This document shows positions 1 through 5,765 of a stretch of DNA of 5,765 nucleotides, piece after piece. Source of the DNA: Spirochaetaceae bacterium (lineage in GTDB: Bacteria; Spirochaetota; Spirochaetia; Treponematales; Breznakiellaceae); assembly GCA_031267475.1 (NCBI GenBank), contig JAIRZA010000186.1, forward strand, positions 1 through 5,765. The letters are read 5' to 3'. A program made the position numbers and the translations under genes. The notes below the pieces were generated by a model. It had not been told where the DNA came from. It made no database searches and worked only from the letters and a program-made list of their open reading frames with translations. Every line of letters starts with the position of its first letter. Positions within the stretch are counted from its first letter, which is position 1.

Positions 1-884
1 GTGTGGAAATTAGTAAACAGCGCGTCCGCCGTCTTAAATTGATAATCGCCATAAATGAATATGTCTGTGCCTTGCCAGCCGCGTGTCAAACCGCCGCCGC
101 GCCACGCGGATTCCAGCGCCCGCAGAGTTGTTGTGCCTACGGAGATTATTTTTCGCCCTTCGTTTTTTGCGGATTCGATTTTTGCCGCCGCTTCATTTTC
201 TATGTTGAAAAATTCCGTGTGCATTTTATGGTCTTTAACATTGACGCTGCGCACCGGCAAAAAAGTTCCAAGTCCAACATGAAGTGTGATAAACGCGGTT
301 TCAACGCCGCGTTCTTTTAAGGCGGAAAGAATCGCGTCCGTAAAATGCAGTCCGGCGGTTGGCGCCGCCGCCGAGCCGCAGTCGCGGGCGTAAATAGTTT
401 GATACCTGTCCGAATCCGCGTTCTCACTGGCGCGTTTTATGTACGGCGGCAATGGTATATGCCCATGCGCGTCAAGCCAGTCGTCGTCTATGCGTCTGTT
501 AAAGCGCAAAGCAAAGCCGCCGCCTTCCGCCTCTTCCAATTCGGCTTCGGTTTCATCCGCGAAACAGAAGCGCCCTCCCCTCTTTTTTGCCGCTTTTTTT
601 ACAATCACCGACCAGATTTCCGGCGATTTTACCGGATTAAGCATCAAAAACTCTGTCTTGCCGCCTTGTTTATTCACGCCAAAAATCCGCGATTTGCGCA
701 CTCGCGAATCATTGAACACGAGCAGCGAGCCGCCCTCGACGAGTCCGGCAAGATGTTTTACGTTTTGATGAGATATTCGTTCCGCGGCGCGTTCCAATAC
801 CAGCAGGCGGCTTTCCCCCCGCGCCGCCGGATATTGCGCGATGCGCTCTTTTGGTAAATCAAAATGGAAATCACTGGTTTTCAT
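1..884 (-). CDS. queA: QueA, S-adenosylmethionine:tRNA ribosyltransferase-isomerase (3' end cut by window edge)
   Basis: QueA transfers and isomerises the ribosyl group of S-adenosylmethionine onto the preQ1 base at wobble position 34 of GUN-anticodon tRNAs, giving epoxyqueuosine in the cytoplasmic queuosine pathway. The frame is open from an ATG at 884-882 to the left edge with no stop: 294 full codons plus two bases. Family members are about 340-350 residues, so roughly 50 C-terminal residues are missing. Family signatures seen are FDLPKERIAQYP (8-19), FNDSRV (57-62), RYQTIYARD (160-168), AAAPTAGLHFT (172-182), TLHVGLGTFLPV (200-211), HKMHTEFF (219-226), VGTTTLRALESA (249-260) and DALFTNFH (287-294). 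The usual IFIYPGY motif reads IFIYGDY (275-281). No frameshift is seen. The start lies two bases after the ruvB stop and has no clear Shine-Dalgarno, so translation is probably coupled to ruvB. The gene is missed by callers that require a stop inside the window. Confidence 0.97.
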   Translation of the reverse strand, partial: MKTSDFHFDLPKERIAQYPAARGESRLLVLERAAERISHQNVKHLAGLVEGGSLLVFNDSRVRKSRIFGVNKQGGKTEFLMLNPVKSPEIWSVIVKKAAKKRGGRFCFADETEAELEEAEGGGFALRFNRRIDDDWLDAHGHIPLPPYIKRASENADSDRYQTIYARDCGSAAAPTAGLHFTDAILSALKERGVETAFITLHVGLGTFLPVRSVNVKDHKMHTEFFNIENEAAAKIESAKNEGRKIISVGTTTLRALESAWRGGGLTRGWQGTDIFIYGDYQFKTADALFTNFH

Positions 885-886
885 TG

Positions 887-1954
887 TCAAATGTTAAACA
901 GCCCCGCGCCGCCCGCCGCGGGGCTTCCGGCAATGCGCGTCATCTCGATATTGAGGTGTTTGTAAGCAAGCGATGTTGCAATCCTGCCGCGCGGTGTGCG
1001 CTGCAATAAACCGGTTTGAATAAGATACGGCTCATAGAAATCTTCCAGCGTGTCTACGGATTCGCCCATCGATATGGCAAGAGTTTCCGCGCCTACCGGC
1101 CCGCCGCCGTAGCGCTCTATTATCATACGCAGTATTTCGCGGTCAAGGCGTTCCAAACCTAGTTCGTCTATTTCTAGGCGGTTTAGTCCGTCCCGCACCG
1201 ATTCGCGTGTTATGGACGGAAGTTTTTGTACCTGGGCGTAATCGCGCATCCTCCGCAAAAGGCGGTTTGTAACACGCGGCGTGTATCGTGATGATGTTGA
1301 CAGCAGTCTGGCGGCTTCGTCGTCAATGCTGATGCCGAGTATCGCGGCGGAACGGCGGATGATGGCTTCTATATCCGCGCTTTCATACAACGAAAACCGG
1401 CAGCTTATCCCAAAGCGGCTTATCAGCGGGCTTGATACCATGCCGGCTTTGGTTGTAGCGCCGGCGAGTGTGAATGGTTTAAGCGGCAGGCGCATTGTGC
1501 GAGCGCCCGGTCCCTGTCCTATTATAAAATCGAGTTCATAATCTTCCATCGCCATGTACAGTTTTTCTTCGATTTCGGGGCGAAGCCGGTGTATCTCGTC
1601 AATGAAGAATACGGCGTTTTGTTTAAGGCTGGTTAAAATTCCAACCAGATCTTTTGCTTTTTCCAGCGCCGGCGCGGAGGTTTCGGTAAAGTCTACGCCC
1701 ATTTCATTGGCGATGATACGCGCCATTGTTGTCTTGCCGAGTCCGGGCGGCCCCGTTAAAAACAGGTGGTCCAGGCTTTCGGCTCGTTGTCTTGCCGCCG
1801 CGATGAATATCGCAAGGTTTTCTTTCATTGCGGCCTGTCCAAGAAATTCGTCCAGTTTCGCGGGGCGCAGCGCATAGTCCCGCGAGTCTTCCGGCAGGTC
1901 AGTTTCAGGATGAAGTATGTCCCGTGTTTCTTCCGTCCAATCCACAGTCTTCAT
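887..1954 (-). CDS. ruvB: RuvB, Holliday junction branch migration ATPase
   Basis: RuvB is the hexameric AAA+ motor that, loaded by RuvA, pumps DNA through Holliday junctions during recombination and repair. The 355-residue product is complete and of normal length. It shows the N-terminal RuvB signature ALRPAKLDEFLGQ (28-40), Walker A GPPGLGKT (68-75), Walker B VFFIDEIH (115-122), the beta-hairpin region that contacts RuvA domain III in known structures (about 133-155), sensor 1 GATTKAG (165-171), the arginine finger in SRFG (R180), the sensor 2 region TPRVTNRLLRRMRDYA (225-240), and a C-terminal winged helix with GGGPVGAETLA (283-293) and EPYLIQTGLLQRTPRGR (308-324). The segment before the finger reads SPLISRFG where most RuvBs have SPLRDRFG; the finger itself is kept. 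The ATG overlaps the ruvA TGA as ATGA, and this start gives the usual N-terminus. No Shine-Dalgarno is visible, consistent with coupling to ruvA. The product ends in a short Gly/Ala-rich tail. Confidence 0.99.
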   Translation of the reverse strand: MKTVDWTEETRDILHPETDLPEDSRDYALRPAKLDEFLGQAAMKENLAIFIAAARQRAESLDHLFLTGPPGLGKTTMARIIANEMGVDFTETSAPALEKAKDLVGILTSLKQNAVFFIDEIHRLRPEIEEKLYMAMEDYELDFIIGQGPGARTMRLPLKPFTLAGATTKAGMVSSPLISRFGISCRFSLYESADIEAIIRRSAAILGISIDDEAARLLSTSSRYTPRVTNRLLRRMRDYAQVQKLPSITRESVRDGLNRLEIDELGLERLDREILRMIIERYGGGPVGAETLAISMGESVDTLEDFYEPYLIQTGLLQRTPRGRIATSLAYKHLNIEMTRIAGSPAAGGAGLFNI

Positions 1955-2556
1955 TTTGTCAAACTTAGTATCGCAAGGCGGAATAGTTCATTTTCTTTGC
2001 CGGCTCCCTCTTCAACTCCCGCGCCGCGCCGCGCTATTTCCGCCGCCGCCCGCTCCAGGGCCGCAATCGCGGCCTTCCGGTCGTATCCCATGCCGGCAAG
2101 AGCGTTCACCAATTCCTCGTATGGCGAACCGGGTGCGCTCTTTTCTTGTCCGCCGTGTACGAGTTTGCCTTTAAGCGCCAGCACCATTTTTTGAGCGGTT
2201 TTTTTCCCAAGCCCCGGTGTTCGCTCAAGGCGGGCGACATCTCCTTCTTCCAGCGCCCGTTCCAGTTCCGCTTGGCTTATGCCGCTCATTATTTTTAGGG
2301 CTGCGCGCGGTCCAACGCCTTCAACTTTTTGCAGTTCCAGAAATGTTTTACGGCGCAGTGTGTCCGAAAAACCGAATATCCGCATATCTTTGTCGGTATG
2401 GTGCAGGTATGTAAAGACACGCGCCTCGCCATTCGTTATATTCAACGCTTCTATGTCTGTGAGCGGCATCACGAGTTCCCACTCCACGCCGCCTGTCAAA
2501 AGATAGAGTGTGTCGTTTGTCCTTCCGGTTATTTTTCCGCTCAAACTATTAAACAT
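1951..2556 (-). CDS. ruvA: RuvA, Holliday junction DNA-binding protein
   Basis: RuvA is the tetrameric protein that holds a four-way junction in a square-planar form and loads RuvB on it. From the ATG at 2556-2554 the product is 201 residues, close to the 203 of E. coli RuvA. It has an N-terminal OB-fold (about 1-63, ending in the typical IFGF), two helix-hairpin-helix units with VEGVGPRAALKIM (78-90) and LERTPGLGKKTAQKMV (110-125), an acidic flexible linker (about 132-145), and a C-terminal three-helix RuvB-binding domain (146-201) containing YEELVNALAGMGYDRKAA. A longer frame could begin at a TTG at 2571, adding five residues. I prefer the ATG because RuvA proteins begin with a short M-x-x-x-L-x-G-x-I strand, here MFNSLSGKI. 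No Shine-Dalgarno precedes either start. The stop codon overlaps the ruvB start by four bases. The second acidic-pin position looks like lysine (D55-K56-D57). Confidence 0.97.
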   Translation of the reverse strand: MFNSLSGKITGRTNDTLYLLTGGVEWELVMPLTDIEALNITNGEARVFTYLHHTDKDMRIFGFSDTLRRKTFLELQKVEGVGPRAALKIMSGISQAELERALEEGDVARLERTPGLGKKTAQKMVLALKGKLVHGGQEKSAPGSPYEELVNALAGMGYDRKAAIAALERAAAEIARRGAGVEEGAGKENELFRLAILSLTK

Positions 2557-2562
2557 GATGAA

Positions 2563-2592
2563 ACTATACAATATTTTCTTTGCGGCTAACAG
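2563..2592 (-). promoter_or_regulatory. Possible weak promoter for ruvAB-queA
   Basis: On the minus strand a good -10 hexamer, TATAGT (2568-2563), follows 18 bases after a poor -35 match, CTGTTA (2592-2587; three of six). Transcription would begin at about 2556, which is the A of the ruvA ATG. The gap has no other clear promoter and no visible Shine-Dalgarno. The -35 half overlaps the hairpin. With only one good half-site in AT-rich sequence this is a weak call. Confidence 0.22.
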
Positions 2593-2599
2593 CCCAAAG
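2578..2599 (-). other. Small hairpin in the phosphatase-ruvA gap
   Basis: Read on the minus strand, CTTTG-GGCT and AGCC-G-CAAAG pair as a nine-base-pair stem with a three-base GTT loop and one bulged G. The downstream sequence is A-rich (GAAAATATT) with no run of T, so it does not look like a standard intrinsic terminator in this direction. On the plus strand there is no T run after it either. It could be a weak terminator, an RNA stability or processing element in a polycistronic message, or chance. Confidence 0.4.
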
Positions 2600-2642
2600 C
2601 GGGATGAGGTTTCCTGTAAGCCGGCGTTTTAGGGCGGCTCTG

Positions 2643-5600
2643 CTATTTCCAGCGCAGCCCAAGTATCGTCAGGTCGTCGTACTGTTCGTCTTCATTTACG
2701 CCTACATAGTAAACGTACATGGGGTTTTCCGGGTAATTTTTTACTTTGCAGTAAGTGCGGTATTCAAGAAAATATTCGCTCAGGAATGAATTTATTTTAC
2801 CGTCAACAAGGATTCGAGCGTCAACGCCCGGCTCTTTATACATACGGAAAATCTTTTCGACTGACACCATAGCCATTATCACTTCCTCAATAGTACCGGT
2901 GCAAGATGTAAAATCAAAATGATATTCTATCTCGCCCAGCGGGTTATGGTATTTTTCTAATGTGTATACTTGTTTGTTCATTACGGCGTTGATGATAGCC
3001 TCGACACGATCCGCGCCAAGTTCTTCGCCATTTTGTCCAACGGTATGGCTGCCATGCGGCGAATCCTGCGGCAAGCCGTTATAACTGCAAACAATCTCGT
3101 TAAACTCAGAATCGCGGAATAAGCGTTTAGCTTCTTCAATGCCGTCTGTGTACAGCAGCAGCATATCACCGTGGTGTAATGTCAATGTCTGAATTTGATA
3201 TGCGTTAGTCATTTCAAGAATCGAGTTAGGCAGAACGCCGACGGCGGGTGTTTGCGGGAGTGTAATTGTTTTTAATTTACTTTCCGCGTGGTCAAACCAG
3301 TGTATTAAATTGTCGCCGGCATTACAGAAACTGAGCACGCCTTTTAGCGAGTCGAATATACATAGCGTAAAAGCCGCAAAACGTCCCTTAAAGCCAAGTG
3401 TTTCGATGAAGTCGTTCATAAGATAGACGAGGGATTCAATATGCATACCTTCTTTGCCGGGGGTCCACGCTTTGAAGTAATTACGAAACATCGTGGCAAT
3501 TTGCGCCATAATAAGCGCCGCCGGAACGCCTTTTCCCGCGACATCGCACTTTATAATAGCGAAATAACGTCCGTCTATGTCTTGATAGTCAAAATAATCG
3601 CCGGAAACGCCTTTTGCTCCTTCATAATAACCAAAAAATCTGGTGTTTTTGGTTGATTGGGAGCCGTGTGTAAGTTTATTTCCATCTTTATCCATCTCTA
3701 GCGGGATAAATTTCTTTTGTATTTCCTTTCCAATGGATAAATCTTCCGCCGCTTTCGCCGCTTTTACGAGTCCGTGCGTCATATCGTTGATGGTTTCCGC
3801 AAGAATTTCTAATTCGTCATTTGTCTTTAATTCGATTTCAACGCCTTCAAGCTCCGCCTTGTTATCCGTATCGCGTATCTGCTCGACGTGGCGCACAAGC
3901 CGGCGTATCGGCCGGATTATCAGTGTGGATAAAACCATAGCGCCTATACTGCCCATCAATATGGCGGCAAGCGCGACATACAGTATCGTTGTAAGAATAC
4001 TGCGCTGCCCGTCCCGTATCGCTTCTAGTATGGCTTCGTTAGATACTTCCAGCCGGACCACGCCGCGTACATAAATATCGCTTGAACCTTGCCGGAACAA
4101 TACCGGTTTGTACAGCATATAGTTTTGGCTCTGCGACATATTCATCTTGTCTATATCGAATTCGGGGTATGAATTAACATTAGCGCCTATTCTGTCCAGA
4201 ATCAGCGTTATCCTGTTTTCTAGGTCGCGGGTTGTAACCTGAATGTCTTCTAGCCGGCGGCGGCTTCCTTCATCGTTCAAAAGCAATAATCCCATGCTTT
4301 CGCGGTTAAACTGGGCTATGCTTTCCGTCATATCGCCCACGGCTTCCCGCGCCTCGTTATTCAAGTCGTCGTTCAGTGTGGACAGCACCGGTGTAATGCT
4401 GTCTGTAATACGGGAAACGCCGAGTTCCAGCACATTTGTATTGATTTTAGTCAGTATATCGGGGTCGTTGGTCGCCCAAACATAATCATCGGCAGCCGTA
4501 TCGCCGGAGCCAAAGCCGGTAATGGTAACATAACGCGCCTCCGGCACGGAGGCTATCTGCGACGGCAGATAGCCAAGTTCCAGCACACTGTTTGAAGGGA
4601 GGAATACGCGCGCGTTTCGAGTAAGCGCCTCAATAAGGACGGAGGAGCGGTCCCACATCCCGCGCATGAGGGTCTCGCGTTGTGTGCGGCTCATCGACAT
4701 GAACAGCGAGATAGAGAACATTGCGACTATTAGCAGCACCAGCGCAAGTATAAACAGCGCGAATTTGAGTCTGACTCCAAAAACGTGCTTTTTAACAAAT
4801 GCCTCTTGCCGCTTTTTTTCTACCGGCATTAAATCCTCGTTAACCAAAGCGAATGTTTCAACTCGTATGGCCTTGTTTTCAAGTAATATAACCCCAATCC
4901 CGCGCAGTGTGATTACGGCTAAAAAAACGCAAAATGCCAGTAGTAAACATATTGCGGTAACTTCAATATCGACAACAAATCTTTTTCCAAACTGAACAAT
5001 CCAAGAATTTTCCCATAGATTGCCAAAATCGCCAAATTTTACGGTGAAGGTTTTCGCGATGTCGATGGGTCTTGGCGAAACAGCGTCTCCGCGCAGCGGA
5101 TGCCGTACTACGACATAATAACTGCCTTCCGGCAAGAATTCAACATCGGGGATTATTATTTCTCTATCGCCGCTTACTGTATAATCCCCGTTATTTAAGC
5201 TAAGGGCGCGTATGTTTTTTCCGTCTTTGCGAAAAAACACTCCGTTTACCGCGCCGTTTTCTAAGAATCCGCGTCCTGATATTCTCATGGACAGGTCGCC
5301 TTGTATATCCTGACGGTAGTCGAGCAGTGTTATGAATGTATGCGGGATATACTTGTTCGTTTTGAAAACTATGAAAGACTCAGGTCCGGCGTTCCCGACA
5401 ACATCAAGCGGTATGACTGTAAAACGCCACCAGCCGTCATCCTCGTTTGTGAAAGAGGCGTAGTTTAGCGCCCCGCGGTTGCGCAGAGCGCGTGAAGGGG
5501 CGTTGTCCTGCGCGGAGGCGAGCTGCATTACAATGTCTTCTGAAACGGCAAGCGGCGCAATGTAGTCCAGTCTCCACGCATAGCCCGCCATATCCGAGGC

Positions 5601-5765
5601 GGGGGGTTCCGTCCAGTGGATGGTGAAGGTGTTGGAGGGAAGACAGCCGTTCTCGTCCAGCGCCGGCGGAATGATTCCGGCGGCGGGCGGGGGCGTTGTA
5701 TCGCGGATAAAGGCTATGGACACCGGCGGCGACCAGTTGCCCGCGTTATCCTGCGCTATTATTGT
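2643..5765 (-). CDS. Membrane-anchored SpoIIE/RsbU-type PP2C phosphatase with HAMP, sensor and FN3-like ectodomain (5' end cut by window edge)
   Basis: The frame is open from the right edge to a TAG at 2645-2643 (1040 codons). A GTG at 5723 can be read as a start but lies inside a repeated FN3-like module, so the true start is outside the window. Residues here are numbered from that GTG. In order: FN3/Ig-like modules (to about 125); a second beta-rich domain (about 130-230); TM1 (252-274); a basic cytoplasmic loop; TM2 (320-343); an extracytoplasmic Cache-like sensor with a long helical insert (about 345-575); TM3 (577-603); HAMP beginning RPIRRLVRHVEQI (604-616); and the phosphatase (about 680-1026). 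PP2C motifs are SGDYFDY (707-713), KCDVAGKGVPAALIMA (725-740), NAGDN (801-805), LLLYTDGIEEA (855-865) and DDLTILG (1016-1022), so the metal-binding aspartates D709, D727, D860 and D1016/D1017 are present. By family, it likely dephosphorylates a STAS anti-anti-sigma protein in response to an envelope signal; no such partner is in the window. The exact signal is unknown. Confidence 0.93.
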   Translation of the reverse strand, partial: TIIAQDNAGNWSPPVSIAFIRDTTPPPAAGIIPPALDENGCLPSNTFTIHWTEPPASDMAGYAWRLDYIAPLAVSEDIVMQLASAQDNAPSRALRNRGALNYASFTNEDDGWWRFTVIPLDVVGNAGPESFIVFKTNKYIPHTFITLLDYRQDIQGDLSMRISGRGFLENGAVNGVFFRKDGKNIRALSLNNGDYTVSGDREIIIPDVEFLPEGSYYVVVRHPLRGDAVSPRPIDIAKTFTVKFGDFGNLWENSWIVQFGKRFVVDIEVTAICLLLAFCVFLAVITLRGIGVILLENKAIRVETFALVNEDLMPVEKKRQEAFVKKHVFGVRLKFALFILALVLLIVAMFSISLFMSMSRTQRETLMRGMWDRSSVLIEALTRNARVFLPSNSVLELGYLPSQIASVPEARYVTITGFGSGDTAADDYVWATNDPDILTKINTNVLELGVSRITDSITPVLSTLNDDLNNEAREAVGDMTESIAQFNRESMGLLLLNDEGSRRRLEDIQVTTRDLENRITLILDRIGANVNSYPEFDIDKMNMSQSQNYMLYKPVLFRQGSSDIYVRGVVRLEVSNEAILEAIRDGQRSILTTILYVALAAILMGSIGAMVLSTLIIRPIRRLVRHVEQIRDTDNKAELEGVEIELKTNDELEILAETINDMTHGLVKAAKAAEDLSIGKEIQKKFIPLEMDKDGNKLTHGSQSTKNTRFFGYYEGAKGVSGDYFDYQDIDGRYFAIIKCDVAGKGVPAALIMAQIATMFRNYFKAWTPGKEGMHIESLVYLMNDFIETLGFKGRFAAFTLCIFDSLKGVLSFCNAGDNLIHWFDHAESKLKTITLPQTPAVGVLPNSILEMTNAYQIQTLTLHHGDMLLLYTDGIEEAKRLFRDSEFNEIVCSYNGLPQDSPHGSHTVGQNGEELGADRVEAIINAVMNKQVYTLEKYHNPLGEIEYHFDFTSCTGTIEEVIMAMVSVEKIFRMYKEPGVDARILVDGKINSFLSEYFLEYRTYCKVKNYPENPMYVYYVGVNEDEQYDDLTILGLRWK
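3756..3995 (-). other. TM3 and HAMP signal-relay segment of the phosphatase
   Basis: Residues 577-603 form a hydrophobic helix (LTTILYVALAAILMGSIGAM and onward), followed directly by the HAMP opening proline-containing RPIRRLVRHVEQI (604-616) and the second helix with the DELEILAETINDMT motif (636-649). HAMP domains pass movement of a transmembrane helix to the output domain. The helix continues through AAKAAEDLSIGKEIQKKFIP (655-674), the usual coiled linker before a SpoIIE phosphatase, so the phosphatase is probably controlled from outside the membrane. Confidence 0.85.
5355..5765 (-). repeat. Tandem FN3-like modules in the phosphatase ectodomain
   Basis: The first 22 residues readable at the right edge (5765-5700) align without gaps to residues 102-123 (5420-5355), with eight identities: T, I, D, G, N, P, I and F. 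Both copies carry a [T][I/V]I..D..GN core, the closing strand typical of bacterial FN3/Ig-like modules, and the first runs into the linker-like DTTPPP that opens the next module. The copies are 115 residues apart, a plausible size for one such module with a loop insert. This implies that at least one further module lies outside the window. Confidence 0.6.

Noticed and set aside
345..857. Plus-strand open frame of 170 codons
   Set aside because: It lies fully antisense to queA, whose protein matches its family along the whole length. The frame is arginine-rich with no recognisable domain, as expected for a shadow of GC-rich coding sequence.
1766..2194. Plus-strand open frame of 142 codons across the ruvA-ruvB junction
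   Set aside because: It is antisense to two clear genes, low in complexity (Ala, Pro, Ser, Arg) and shows no family motif.
2569..2571. TTG as the start of ruvA
   Set aside because: It would add five residues not expected in RuvA; the ATG at 2556-2554 gives the usual N-terminal strand.
2578..2599. Intrinsic terminator after the phosphatase gene
   Set aside because: A hairpin is present but no T run follows it on either strand, so termination is not supported.
2557..2642. SOS (LexA) operator upstream of ruvA
   Set aside because: ruvAB is SOS-controlled in some bacteria, so I looked for CTG-N10-CAG or GAAC-N4-GTTC type boxes. No convincing palindrome is present.
3643..4074. Plus-strand serine-rich open frame of 143 codons
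   Set aside because: It is antisense to the HAMP and phosphatase part of the large gene; the serine richness reflects the opposite-strand codons.
5721..5723. GTG as the start of the phosphatase gene
   Set aside because: The frame stays open upstream to the window edge, and the residues before it (including DNAGN) match an internal repeat, so this valine is internal.

Overview
The window holds four genes, all on the minus strand and covering almost every base. In transcription order (right to left) they are: a large membrane-anchored SpoIIE/RsbU-type PP2C protein phosphatase whose N-terminus lies beyond the right edge (2643-5765); ruvA (1951-2556); ruvB (887-1954); and queA, whose C-terminus lies beyond the left edge (1-884). 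No RNA gene, insertion sequence, CRISPR array or convincing terminator is visible.

The organism is a bacterium of moderate GC. The overall look suggests a spirochete, probably Treponema-like: the large phosphatase with an Ig/FN3-like ectodomain and a long C-terminal insert ending in a DDLTILG motif, and the RuvA start MFNSLSGKI. This is inferred from family resemblance by eye, not from a search, so I hold it with moderate confidence only.

The three downstream genes are packed as one transcription unit. ruvA and ruvB overlap by an ATGA, and two bases separate the ruvB stop from the queA ATG. RuvA and RuvB together form the Holliday junction branch-migration motor. QueA makes the epoxyqueuosine precursor of queuosine in tRNA. 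A ruvAB-queA order is common in bacteria and is probably a shared transcript rather than a shared function. The phosphatase gene lies 86 bp upstream in the same direction. That gap contains a small hairpin and a -10-like hexamer placed almost exactly for a leaderless ruvA message, but no clear terminator, so read-through from the phosphatase gene is also possible.

The most informative gene is the phosphatase. It has at least two tandem FN3-like modules outside the membrane, three visible transmembrane segments, a Cache-like extracytoplasmic sensor interrupted by a long helical stretch, a HAMP domain, and a catalytic PP2C domain with all expected aspartates and an unusually long insert before the last motif. 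The rest of the window is ordinary housekeeping sequence, and I found no convincing new system in it.
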